A stretch of 64,000 nt of DNA, taken from Ceratopteris richardii (Eukaryota; Streptophyta; Polypodiopsida; Polypodiales; Pteridaceae). The stretch is from contig CM035416.1 in NCBI GenBank assembly GCA_020310875.1, positions 73,105,983 through 73,169,982 of the forward strand, written 5' to 3'. Below the pieces are notes generated by a model, which did not search any database, had not been told where the DNA came from, and saw only the letters and a list, made by a program, of their open reading frames with translations. Made by a program: the position numbers and the translations under genes. This document shows positions 11,790-23,146 of this stretch, in pieces. How positions within the stretch are numbered: the first letter of the stretch is position 1; every line of letters starts with the position of its first letter.

Positions 11790-11981
11790 ACTGGGAACCT
11801 CTATCTTCTTTGATTGTTGTGGTCCTCCCTCAGCCAACAGTGCCAATGGTGACTTCGGTGACTCGGATGACAAGGTATGCCAAGGTCTATGTCTTGGTCG
11901 CTACCTTAATCGTAAGCCTTAGGTGGGTGGGCAGGTGCTCGTTTGGCTTGCACAAAAGGAACAAAGCTTTTGCATCAAAAT

Positions 11982-11993
11982 GCTTTGATACCA
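11982..11993 (-). promoter_or_regulatory. Primer-binding-site-like sequence of a decayed LTR element
   Basis: On the minus strand it reads TGGTATCAAAGC, one mismatch from the initiator tRNA-Met complement. The sequence just above it ends in TTCA on the minus strand, as an LTR would. Below it a minus frame (MSSESPKSPLALLAEGG...) enters the 5S-like piece, and I do not recognise that frame. Confidence 0.55.
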
Positions 11994-11994
11994 G

Positions 11995-12280
11995 TGAAGT
12001 ATTTTGATGGTGATGCATCACAATGTGCTCTGCTTCTTGAGAGCTCCATGAAGATATCCTTGGATTAGAAAACCAAGCTCCAACATTGCACACAATAATC
12101 TACACAAAGGCTGCAGAATACGTAGAAAAACATAGTACACAAGGAGCACGATCAGATACTTCTTAGGTGTTCCAAATGCACGGGAACTTACAGTTTGTGG
12201 CTGAATAGGCCACTATATGTTTTATTAAGGAACATATACAAAGAAGTGTCTGATGGCCATTTAGTCTTTCACATGGACAT
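11995..12280 (-). repeat. Probable LTR remnant next to the 11982 primer-binding site
   Basis: Non-coding sequence placed where a minus-strand 5' LTR should be. It starts TGAAGTATTTTGATGG on the plus strand. The outer edge is uncertain and is set where gypsy integrase similarity begins. Confidence 0.35.
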
Positions 12281-12289
12281 TAACGGTAA

Positions 12290-12960
12290 CATGAGATAGT
12301 CAGGGATAGGGGTACACACTTCATTAATGAAGTCATGGAGTCACTCATGAATGAGTTCCTACTGATTCATAAAAATTCGGTAACCTATCACCCACAAGCT
12401 AATGGACAAGCTAAAAGTTCAAATAAAGTGTTATGCACAATCCTCACCAAGATATTCAACAATGGTAGATATGGATAGGATAAACAATTGCATCATGCAC
12501 TTTGGGCATTCTGAGTAGCTTACAAGATGGCTATTAGAACTACACCCTTTAATCTAGTTACTGTACAAAACACAATTGCACCAATTGGTTTCTTCATTCC
12601 TACTCTACAAGTAGTTGAGAAATGTGAATGGAAAGGACATGAGTTGTCTCACCAATAGGATCAAATTGAGAAATTGCATGAGACTAGATTACAAGTTGTA
12701 GTAGATATTTATGTAGCTAAGCAAAGACAAAAAGTCTACCATGATGCCCACATCAAGGATAAATGTCTGAGGGTTGGAGATCTAATGTTACTTTAGACCT
12801 TGAAACAACATGCCAAACAATTGCAACAAAGAGGATATGGTCCTTTGATCATAGATTGAATCTCCTTTGGTGGAGCTATCAACTTAGCTATGTTGGATGG
12901 AGACATTACCAAAGTACATAACTGGTTGCAAAGTAAAAAAAATACATGGAAGCTTTAAGT
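12290..12960 (+). pseudogene. Ty3/gypsy integrase fragment, broken
   Basis: The plus-strand reading gives RDRGTHFINEVMESL followed by YHPQANGQAKSSNK, the second catalytic Asp region and the HPQxNGQ motif of gypsy-type integrases. The catalytic Glu expected after GQA is Lys (12413-12415). It continues through KMAIRTTPFNLV and the C-terminal AKQRQKVYHDAHIKDK to GYGPLIID and AMLDGDITKVHNW. Stops interrupt it at about 12475, 12511, 12657, 12795 and 12857. The same family is represented on the minus strand at 54060-54480. The N-terminal zinc domain and first Asp are missing. Confidence 0.85.
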
Positions 12961-13145
12961 GAATAAATGTTTACAAGACTCTTGGGAGCTTAAAACCACA
13001 AACAAGAATATGAGAGGATAAGAGAAGAAGCTAGATAGGAAGCCCTAGAAACAATTGAAAAACAAAAGGAATGGATTAGAGAACGACATGAAATATATTT
13101 AGGAGGAAAAGAACCCATTCCCATGGCAAATTATCATGCAAAAAT

Positions 13146-13760
13146 ATGAAAAACCTAGGAAACCAAGTGACATATCCTTATTTAGACCTAGGGATCACTA
13201 AGAAAGAATATCACCTGGTAGAATCTTTGATTGATACAGGAGCAACGTTAAGCAATGTTCGTGCCTCTTTAGTTTAGAAATTAAAGATACCACTCACTTC
13301 TACAAAGGCTTATATGATTAGCATTGGAAATAACCCCAACAAATGCTTAGGGGAGGTAACTTTAGCCTTACACTTAGGGAACAACACGATGCAACAAAGA
13401 CTTTGGTCTATGATGACTATGACCTACTAGAAGAACTAGTTCTAGGACAAGATTGGATGTACAAATTTGATGTCACCTTGAATCCTGATCAAGGATACAT
13501 ATCAACCAAAGTAGGGCATAGAGAAGTCTTTAGCCTCCTAGATGAGAAACCTCCAAAGATAGTTGAAATGGAAAACTCTAATGTGTCCAATCTAAGTATG
13601 CATGACTTAGAAACAAAGCACAATTCTCAATCTAATGATTTCATTCTTCAACCTAGTTTGTGTGTCAATCAAAACTCTTGTTCTATTATGTGTGAACAAA
13701 CCACCCCTCCTTTTAAACAAGACATTTTAGAGAGAAATAGTGAGATTATTAATTCTTGAG
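13146..13760 (+). pseudogene. Retropepsin-like protease remnant (Ty3/gypsy type)
   Basis: Starting at the ATG at 13146, the frame reads QVTYPYLDLGITKKEYH, then ESLIDTGATLSNV. D-T-G-A followed by a hydrophobic stretch is the retropepsin active site (near 13235). A stop follows at about 13275. After a frame change near 13395, LEELVLGQDWMYKFDV appears, the usual end of the RVP fold. The last part is Ser/Asn-rich with no recognisable domain. It lies downstream of the integrase fragment in the same orientation, the reverse of the normal Ty3/gypsy order (protease before integrase), so two copies or a rearrangement are involved. Confidence 0.7.
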
Positions 13761-14304
13761 AGGAATGTAGAGAGCCATAAAAAAATCTGGCATCAAGAAG
13801 GATTAGCCATCAGTCAAACAAGAGAATCACAAAGATATGGATCAATAAAGATCAACTTCAAGAGTATAAATGCAATTGGCAACAAGCACATTCATCACAT
13901 GGCTTTCTTAAGACTATTTAAACGTGCACATTTTCTTCAAGGAATTAGCTCTTTAGTTTTACTTTAGTAGTATAGGATTTCTATTGACTACAACTATTTT
14001 TTTGCTTGGCCATGACTAACCATTTTATGATTTTTTTCGGCAAAATACAAAATTAAAAAATAATGTATCTTTAGGCATTGGTATCATGACAAGATCATCT
14101 TATGTGAGAGGAGAGTCTCTTAAAGGACGAAAGTCGAATGCATGAGCACTCTAGAACATTACATTTTTCACATTCTTTCATGTTAATCAAATCATTGGGT
14201 TTAGTGCAGATGGCTTCCAAGGACTCTGAAGCAATGCAAAAAATGGAAGTCAATGAATTTCCCTTGGAATGTTTAGTCAAGGCATGTGGTACACTGCTTA
14301 TGGG

Positions 14305-15320
14305 AAGATGGTTCACAGCTTCAATGATTAGTAAATGCCCATTCTTCATTATGAACAAGGTTATTAGACCTAGTTTTAGGTGTAGAGGTCTTTGCATTAA
14401 CCATTCTAGAACTTTCTTCTTTGCCTCTTTTGTAACTAGTTTAGGAAAAACCTTAATGAAATGATCATTTTTCTTACAATACTTGCAAAATTGTTTGTTG
14501 ATTTTCTATTTTCTTATAATTTTTATCTTCCTTCTTTGACAATGTAGAATTAGCATATTTTTGCTTACTAGTAGACAAGCTCCATTTAGATTTGCTCTTT
14601 TGACTAGTTAAGAAAGCTTGATCTGCAACACAAATAATTGACATGTTTGCCTAGATTGATCTTTCTCAATAAAATAGAGAATAACGCCTCAAAAACTAAA
14701 GCGTTTGGATCACCTTTCATCATCAAATGAAGAGTAGAAGCAAAACACAAATACAATTATGGAAGATTATTAAGATAGAATGCACAAAGTGAACTATCTA
14801 GAAATATTTCATCAATAGAGATCAAATACTCTTTCAAATCCTTGATCTTTGTCAAAAAAATATCCATTGAATCTCCTTCATTCATATGCTCAGTCTCTAA
14901 CTATTTTTGAAGGTAGGAAACACAAGTCTCATTTCTTATTTGGTATAGTGTGTTAGAGCATCCCAAGAATCTTTGGTTGTCATGAATGAATGTGAGGGAT
15001 AATGGCACATTTGATAGAAACATCTATCAATGCATGTGATTGTGCATATCTACCATCCCAACAAAGTTGCTCCATAATAGGTGCAATATAAACCATAGCA
15101 CAACCAAGAAATTGAATATTATCACCCTTGACACCACCTTCATCACGTGTTGTCATAACATTTGTAAGTGCAGGAGGCGTATTTCAATACCATGCACAAT
15201 ACTCCACAAACCTTTTTCTATCAATACATGATGCATCATGTATGCCCACCATGGGGTACTTAGAACCATCCAACTATCCTCAATAGCCAACATATAAAAT
15301 ACATCATTGTTTTCAACCAT
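14305..15320 (-). pseudogene. Copia F2 copy a: gag only, broken
   Basis: The ATG at 15320 opens a gag like that of the copy at 47.8-52.6 kb: NNDVFYMLAIEDSW, then WWAYMMHHVLIEKGLW. The zinc knuckle near 14470-14510 reads FCKYCKKNDHFIKVF, keeping CX2CX4H but with the last Cys changed to Phe. EEWAFTNH near 14330 is the last clear match; the sequence then diverges, so protease and the rest of pol are missing. Stops and indels break the frame several times. The gene lies just inside its 5' LTR and PBS. Confidence 0.8.
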
Positions 15321-15652
15321 GATAATTGTAACTTGATGCAAAAATTTGATTGTTTTTTAATAATGTTAAATAGAAATATACAATCAAGCTCCACTAGCTC
15401 TACATCTAACTTTGAGATCCCTGTACTAGCAAACCAAAAAATATATATGTTTAGCACAAAGGAAAAGAATTTCTTGCACAATCTCTATGCTAGGTCATCA
15501 AGAGGCCATAACAAGCTCAAATCAAAATTTTGAAGTCACAAAGGAAAGTTGTTTTGAATTGCTAATGAGCCTTTCTATGCTCACCATTTTTTATGTGGTT
15601 CTAGGACATTAAGTGGAAGTTTTCAACAATGCCCTGAAGAATGCATGACCCT

Positions 15653-15664
15653 ACTCTGATACCA
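15653..15664 (-). promoter_or_regulatory. Primer-binding site of copia F2 copy a
   Basis: On the minus strand it reads TGGTATCAGAGT, 11 of 12 bases matching the initiator tRNA-Met complement, two bases after the LTR end. Confidence 0.9.
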
Positions 15665-15666
15665 AT

Positions 15667-15893
15667 TGTTGGAGTTTGAGGAATATGGAAGCACACAAAC
15701 AATGCAAGGAGGAAGAAGAAGAAGAAGCTTGGAACACAAAAATAAGTGTATTAATAAGTGAATAATGCAAAGGTAAGTGGCCCATTAAGGTTATAGGTAT
15801 ATATCTAAGTCCGGGGAAATAAACCTCATAAGAGAGAAAACATGCCCTAAGGGTCCTAAGTGCATTCACACACATCACTAAAATAAATCAACA
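15667..15893 (-). repeat. Copia F2 copy a: 5' LTR
   Basis: The 227-bp LTR is bounded on the plus strand by TGTTGGAG and ATCAACA. It is homologous to the LTRs at 36630-36858, 52357-52585, 54607-54835 and 61123-61352. A GAA/GAAGAA tract of about 17 bp lies near its inner end. No matching 3' LTR is nearby. Confidence 0.88.
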
Positions 15894-17552
15894 TAAAGAG
15901 AATTTAACATCATGCTAAAATAAAATTGGCACCAAAATATTGTATGCCATTTCGAATCATACAAAAAATCAATGAAAATTCTTTGGAATTAGAGATATTA
16001 TCGAATCGGAATATATATAATTAATCTCATATGTGTATCTGTTCATAGAACCACAACGCAACCGATGGACCACCATCAAGGGGAGACGTCCTCACACTAA
16101 ATGCTCAATCTAAGGAGCAACCAATTGGTGGTATGAAGATTGCACCTGGCAAGATGGAAGTACACACACCTACAACAATAGAGAGGCAAGCATACATATA
16201 GCCCCAAAGCACACACATGCATGCGCACACACTCAAGAGTAGGCAAGAGGGAATTGCTCCAAGAAAAATCTCTCTATTTCTCAAGAAATGAGTAAAAACC
16301 TCATAAGATTTGTAGAGTCACACAAAATAATGCTAACAAATGAGATTTCTTTTTCTTTTTTAGTTTTTTGAAGAGCTCTCTCCACATTGTAATGTTTGAC
16401 TTAGTATTGAAATAAGTATTGAAAGACTATGTGGAGACTAAAAGTGTGTTTTTAATTGCCACCTCCTGATTTGGTTGTTGAAGTAGTTGGTTCTCGTCCC
16501 AAGCTTCTACTAAATGTCATCAAATTAATGCCATATTTCTGTTGAGTTTGTCATTTCTTTCAATTTTTGCTACAAGTGGCCTTTTAGGTTTGACTGTATG
16601 CATATCCATTTCACTGATTTGTGTGCCTGATTGATTGTGGGATGGTTGCAGAGTGCCATGTTGGTCTTGTAATAACGTGTTAGTGGACACTAGATTTGAA
16701 ATTGTCTTCTCTAGATGAGGTGATTGAGCTTGAAGTTCTGTATCTCTCTATGGCAATAGATTATACTCCTGCTACAACTGGTTGGCATAGTGTACCATTG
16801 TTGCAAGTGCATATTTGATTATGAATGCGTGCATAGTGGATGCAATTTGAAGTGGGTATGATGTAGAGGGAAAGGGAATGCGGATGGAAGAAGTGTATGT
16901 AGTGGAAAATGTTGATGTGGGTGGAGGGGGGATTAGGAATTATGGAATTGTGGGGAGTGGGGGAGATGTAGTGAGTGGTGATGAGATGTTCATTGGATCG
17001 AATGTGCTAGTGTGTGAGGTGTCTATTGCAAATAGTAGAATGATGAGTGCAATGTTGGATAAACATTGTGTTGATGTTTGAGGATCAGTTGGTAAATAAA
17101 ATGGAACTTTCTATACTCATGCAGACTCAAATGTTTCCCACCATGAAGATAGTGTGTGCTACGGTTGGAATGTTGAGGGAAAAGTGGAGGCAAATTGGAG
17201 AGGGAAAGAGTAGCATTGGGTGTGTGGGAATGGGGCAAAAGTGGGTTGGAGAGGAGATAGTAATGGTGCACTTGGTTGTGTAACGAAGGAATCGATGGTG
17301 ATAGGAGGAACGGTGACTAGCTCGAATAAGAAACTTGAGGGTTAAGATCTACAAGTAGTATACAATGGGTTATCATGTGGCAAGAAAAGTTGGGTATTTG
17401 AAACTGGACTATGAAATACAAAACTAGGGTATCTTATCAAGGTGGTTATAGATATTTGTACATTTGTGTTAGTGATGGGAATGGTTTCTTGTACTTCTAC
17501 GGTAGTTATTGGAGTGGGTTCAGGGGTTCATATAGGTGATGGAATACAGAGG
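15894..17552. other. Decayed intergenic sequence, C-rich on the minus strand
   Basis: No recognisable gene is present. From 16600 to 17300 the minus strand is rich in C and in His/Pro/Ser codons; open frames there lack any family motif. AC-rich microsatellite-like text occurs near 16205-16240. Confidence 0.5.
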
Positions 17553-17991
17553 TGCAAGATTATGACCACCATGCACTAGAGAGATGACTCTCCTCCCAAT
17601 CTTATGCCTCTATATATAGCTCTCTCCAACGGTCTGCCTTCTTATGCAGGTGGACTCTAATAATCCAAGTGTAAGCCATGTAACTGCATGTGCACCAAGT
17701 GTCTCAGTTAACTAGAGTTAACTCAAGCGGATGCGTCTAGAAGGTTCTAGAGCTCTTTGGGCAAAACACTCTCCCCATGTACCCCATGGGGGCTGAACCC
17801 AAGACCTCTTGCTTCACATCCTTGAGTCGTAACCACTAGGCTAAGTGGATCAATTGGTTACAAGAGTAAATGACCTTCTAGTAAGTTTAGACTCGAGATC
17901 TTTGGTCATACATACGGATGACCAAACAGTGTCCGATTTCAGATATGTTTGAACCGATCAGGCCCTTGGATCATATACTTACTTTATTACA
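17553..17991 (+). repeat. Repeat R copy 1: LTR-like, with tRNA-like Pol III boxes on the minus strand
   Basis: This 439-bp unit begins TGCAAGA, ends TTATTACA and is homologous end to end with 58811-59259. It has a TATATATAG box at 17611-17619 (plus). On the minus strand an A-box-like TAGCCTAGTGG (17833-17843) is followed by a B-box-like GGTTCAGCCC (17790-17799) at tRNA-like spacing. The TG...CA ends and TATA suggest a solo LTR or TRIM; the tRNA-like part suggests a SINE contribution. No target duplication is visible. Confidence 0.7.
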
Positions 17992-20900
17992 TTTTCCACC
18001 TTGGAAAATATTTTTGTCCTCCAAAAAGACCTATATAACTACTGTAGGTAACCCCCGAGCCTCATGTTCTAAAATTGGAAGAACATGGTCATGTTCTAGA
18101 ATTAGAAGAACATGTCTCATCTCTGTGGTGGCGTTCCTGCCCAAATGATTCAAAACACTGTCTCGCTTTGTACTTTGATAAACTAGTCAAAGTTCAAAGT
18201 AGTGAATGAATAATAAGGGTGGATCTAAAAACACCCCTAGCCAATTCACAATTTTTACTAGGTGCGATCTGGGCACAAACATGTGAACTGGGTGGATTCA
18301 AATTACTAGTCCATTTCTAGGCATATTTGGTGCATGGACTTAGTAATGAATGCGGGATTCTTACCCCTCGCAAGACTTTGAGAACTCTTGATTCAGTTGA
18401 ATTTAGTTTGGAGAACTTGAATTTTGGTTGTCCCAAACATCTAACATGGATGTTTGTTCAATGGTTTACTCTTATCCAACAATTACTTGATTTTTTCACC
18501 CAATTAGAGGACTACTTTGTCCTAATGTGTTTAGAAATCCTATGTAAACTATAGGAGAAAGTTTACCATTTTCTTTGAGTCAACCATACTATAACTTGAC
18601 CAATTCAAATTCAAAATGAAAATTATCCAACTTATGACACTTTTCTCAAAGACTTGAGCTAAAAGGTCTTGGGAATTTTCAATCTCATGAGCAGTTCCTA
18701 AATTCTATATTCTAGAGTATACTGGACTCTAGGAAATCATTTATGCTATAACTTGAAGAAAATTCAAATAAATAAGTCCACTTAGACTTATTATCTTTTA
18801 AATATTGAAAAGGTTCTTGTACAGAACATCCATCTGGGATGTTTAATTTAGTTACTTGGTTCTAACTGGCTAGCCCTCAACTTTTGTGAAAAGAATCAGA
18901 TATCATATTTGAGTCAAATCCAAAAGATTCAGCAAGCAGAAAGAAAGAACAAAAAATCTCTACAACCAATTCAAACTTCATAGATACATAAAAAGTCTAG
19001 ATGACTCATGACTTTAGCTTCTCAAAGATATGTTTCAACAGGGTATTGAAGCATTTTTTCTATCTTTAAGAGAAATAAGCTAGACTCTCAAAAAAAAAAT
19101 TAGAGCAAATCTAAAACATCATCCAACCACATGATACTAGTGTGGTAACCAACATCAATGTGTCCACCCATTGAGGTTCCATTGATGAGTTTTTACTCAA
19201 GTAATGCTTCACTTGAGACTAAGTTCATGCCTATATTCAATCTTTATGACTCCTTATTGGGAATGCCATTTTTGTGCATTTCTTTGAGTCAAAAGAGTAA
19301 ATTTACCAGTTACACTAGGAACTTGGTGCTTTGACTTAGTTAGTCTATCCCTTAGTTGAAAGGATCATTTCAATGTCAAAGTCCTAATTGTTCAGAAATT
19401 TATTAAATATTCCTGAATCAACACGTTATCTTGAAGTTCTCAAAGAAGTTCTTGGAAGTTACTTACTTCATATCTTCTGTTTCCTTGATCTTGAGGTTAT
19501 CTTGAAATATCTTTAGATACTACTTTTATCCTCCTTGAATTTAAACTCTTTCTTTGAGGTTTTAATTCCCTTGAGGATCAAAGCTAACTTCAAGATCCAA
19601 TCTAGGACTAAAAAGATAATTATCATCACACGTTCCGATGTTCCATACCATCTTTCCTACATCGATATGAATATAAAATTTGGTACCCCATACCATCCTA
19701 ATTTATATTCACATTAATGTGTGGGTGATACTTATCCTAAAGTCTAAACATCTCTTGATATAGTACCTTCTTTCATCAATTCTTTACGAGAATTTTTGAA
19801 GTTTCAAGCATTACCTCTAGCTAGATATCTAGGTTTTGATTCCTTCAAATGATTGTCTCACAATCACGTGCTTTGCTTTGGAAACTTGAAAACCTTTTGA
19901 TAGAATATCTATTCCTCTTTGCTAGGGTTTTCAAATGAAAGTTGATCAGAATTCCAAGTACTTGAATTTTCACAAATTCAAATTCAAATTGGTTTATTCT
20001 TGAACAATTTGTAGTGATAAGAGCTTTTGAATTCTTGTCTTTAGATTCCTTTCTTACTGATGCTTTAGGTACCTACCCCGGGCAAGACGTTTTAGGAATC
20101 TCTCTATTGCTTAAGTCTAAGCATCCACTCATGCTTTTTGGATTTGTACCAAAATCCCTTTTAAGGATAGGAAAACATTATGTTTACCTTCCACAGACTT
20201 AAGTACCGTCTTCATGGTTGCAAACTACATTCTTGGAATTTCTTCACCCTATTCAGAATCGGAACAACTTACTCTGTTCACAATTTTCCATTTGATAAAT
20301 GGAACATGAGTGAATAATTTCAAAAGGAATTTTATTGCCAACACTTGGGCAAACTTCAGAGTAGTTCCAGTAACAAGTTCTTGGACAAGCATGGCCAAGC
20401 TAGATCATGTTTGGTTGATCTTGCAACTGGAATAAAGACTTAGTCTTTATCTTTAAGATCTCTTGAACTATCAAAAGCTTCTTTGCTTACCCGCGGCATT
20501 TTTAGAAATCTTTCCCTCAACTCAAGTCCAAGCATACACTGATGCCTCTTAGATCCCAAGGCTAAGAATCTTTGATACACCTTTTGGTTATATAAATATT
20601 TGGACTTAAGTACCAATACCGGTGGTTTGGAAATTGTTGGGAACTACTTGTTATTAAACTTACTTGAAAGATTCCAGTCTCACATCTAGGGAGATTTTTT
20701 CTTTCAAGAACTTTAGATTCCTGCAAAGGAATCAAGTAAAACTAAGCCAATGATTTATCTTGGAATCCTTTGCTTTACTAGGAAAATCTTTTGTTTAAAA
20801 GAAATCTTGACTTTTGGATAAATAAAAAAGCTTTAATTCTTTGTCTTGTCCAAAATATATCCCTTTTTATCCAATGAAATAGTAATCAGACTATTTCCTT

Positions 20901-22477
20901 TATTGGATTATCTTTAGGAAGTAGCTTAATTCCCAAAGATCACTTTGACGTATCTTTTAGGAAATATCTTGATTTCCAAAGATTTCTTTGACTTGGGTTT
21001 CTAATTTAAGCCTTGATTAGCTTAAACAAAACCAAGCATAATTTTCTCACCTCAAAAAAGTGCTTAATAAAGTTTCCATGCTTTTTGAAAACTTTGCATC
21101 TTGACTAGAGATGCAATCATGGAACCTAGCATCCAACTATTGAACAATAAAGTTCAAATGATGCTAAAGTTTAGTCACTTCTTTCATTTTCATCATTCTT
21201 CAGGATGAAATCAAAGAAAAAACTTCAAAAGTTTCATGTTTTTTTACAAATTAGGAACATATCAACTATCCTTTGAACTTGAAAGTTTAATTGATTTAAG
21301 TTCCATTTGATTTTATTTGATTCTTATCACGTCTTGGGATAGAATCAGATAAAACTTCCAAAGGAAACTTTATTGACCTACTTGGATGCATGATTTCTTA
21401 AATCCACACTAACGACTACATCTAGACTTGTCGTTACGATTTTCTTAAGTTTTTTCTAAACTTAGAGTCATCATGAAAATTTTCAAGTAGCCCTATTTTC
21501 TTGCCATTCTGATGAGCAAGAAAAGTGAACACTTGACTTTTGAAGGGCCTACTTTTCCTAATCAAGACTCTACCACGTTTGGGAAAAACAAACTAGCTAC
21601 TTGAGTTGCATGGCAACCAGGAGCCTTGCAACACCTAGTTTTCTATTTTCCCTAGCTATCTAAGTCAAGTTAGAAAAAAGAGGTAACGAAAGTATAAGTA
21701 TTCAATTACTTAGCAAACAATCATGCATATGCAAATGCGTGTTCTTGCATGCAAATGCATGTGAGTGCATGCATGTGTTGGCATTCTCCTTTTATGCATC
21801 AAACTTAAATCAAGCGATTCTTGACCTTGAAAATGCATATTCCCAATCATCCATGCACAAATATTATACTTGCTAGCTTCTTTAAAAAGATATAACCATT
21901 CATGTGCATAAACTTGAGCATTAAGTATCTTTTTCAAGCAAGAAGAAAACATGTTTTGTGCAATATTCTTTTGTAGATGCATGCTAGTACCTGATGTATT
22001 TCCCAATACTGCTATATCTGTTTAGCTTTCATTGAATTTGTAGCATTTGCAAAATCATTATAACAAATGAAGCCTACTACCATGCTTCAATAATGTTTAG
22101 ATGCAAGCTACATGAAAGCAACAAATAAAGCAAGTATGAAAACATCAAATTAGAAAATACTTATCTCTGGATAGAGCTACGTCCTTCCACTGATCCTCAG
22201 GAAGAGCCATTCTCCATCCTTTGGGGCTTCTCGAGTAAAGCTTTAGCCATATATGTCTCCTATAGATCTTTTTTCCTTCTTAAGAATAAGAGAGGATGCA
22301 AAATCCTCTTTGGTTGGAGATCATAATAAAAAACTCAAAAAGTAGAGCTTCTCAGCTCGGAATTAACAAAGAAATGCATAATAGGGCCCGAAATATGTAA
22401 GCTTTTTAAGTACGTGTTTATATCTTAGCCCATCAAGCCTACTTAGCTTAGCAAATATATGTCTTTCCTCCTCTCAA
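17992..22477. other. Long stretch without a recognisable gene
   Basis: AT-rich sequence with only short random frames on both strands. Within it, 20060-20220 and 20480-20640 are two diverged copies of one unit about 420 bp apart (TACCCSGGGCA-like start, AAGTCTAAGCAT, ACTTAAGTACC). A 45-bp duplication around TTCCCAAAGAT lies at 20905-20990. A run of alternating ATGCAT/GCATGC motifs is at 21717-21780. It may be the remains of an old non-coding retroelement, but nothing diagnostic survives. Confidence 0.5.
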
Positions 22478-22672
22478 TGCCATCCTTCATGTAGCAACTC
22501 TCAATGCCTATGAAGACATCGCTAGATCCCGATGGCATCCTTCATGTAGCAAGCTCATGAAGACGTCCCCAAATCCCAATGGCATCCTTCATGTAACAAG
22601 TCCACAAAGACATCGCTTGATACCGATGGCATCCTTCATGTAGCAAGTCCAAGAAGAGATCATAAGATGCCG
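22478..22672 (+). repeat. Minisatellite, about 47-bp unit, four copies
   Basis: ATGGCATCCTTCATGTAGCAA recurs with small changes at about 22478, 22532, 22579 and 22626 (spacings 54, 47 and 47). Each copy is followed by a GAAGACATCGC...ATCCC-like spacer. A sequence like a tRNA T-arm (AGGTTCAATGCCCG) lies about 70 bp further on, near 22741-22755. Confidence 0.85.
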
Positions 22673-23146
22673 ATTGGGTTTCATATAGCTAGCCCACAAA
22701 GCATCCGTAGTTAGCCCAAATCTCTCGTGCAGACAGGTCATAGGTTCAATGCCCGTTCGTATCCCATATGTCCTCTTAAATGAGTTCGAATGACATTTTT
22801 GTTGATTAAATGAGTAATCCCGGGCTACGTATGGGCCGCCATGTAGTTGATCAATTATGTAGTAGGGTAGATTGATGGTGAGCCTTGTTGATTCTGTTAG
22901 ATATAAACTCAACTGTATTTTTTTATGTGACTTCATGAGCCTACCTTGCCTTGGGAAGGTGAAATGTTTCATGCATAACTTGAGTGGTATAGAGAAGTTT
23001 GGTGTGATGGCAACAATCTAAGTGACTCTCACTATCTCTCATTTCTTCATGGCCTCAGGTATCAATGTTTCCTTATCAGTGGTGGATATGTGTACCTCGC
23101 TTCTTGAGAGATTCACGAACCAAGTCTTGTGACTGCTTAAGCCTTT
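22673..23146. other. No recognisable gene
   Basis: Contains the possible tRNA T-arm remnant near 22741-22755 and otherwise nothing I can identify; the minus frame at 22589-22972 has no family features. Confidence 0.4.

Noticed and set aside
13343..13759. Independent host gene of 138 codons
   Set aside because: Its first part is the continuation of the retropepsin fold (LGQDW motif) after a frameshift.
16878..17283. Gly/Val-rich plus frames and Pro/Ser-rich minus frame
   Set aside because: Composition bias only; no motif, and both strands are open for the same reason.
17992..22477. Host gene with introns
   Set aside because: No exon-like coding stretch, domain or consistent frame could be found; only short frames, which also occur by chance.
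22589..22972. 127-codon minus frame
   Set aside because: Covers the minisatellite and the tRNA-like remnant; no recognised domain and no codon constraint visible.
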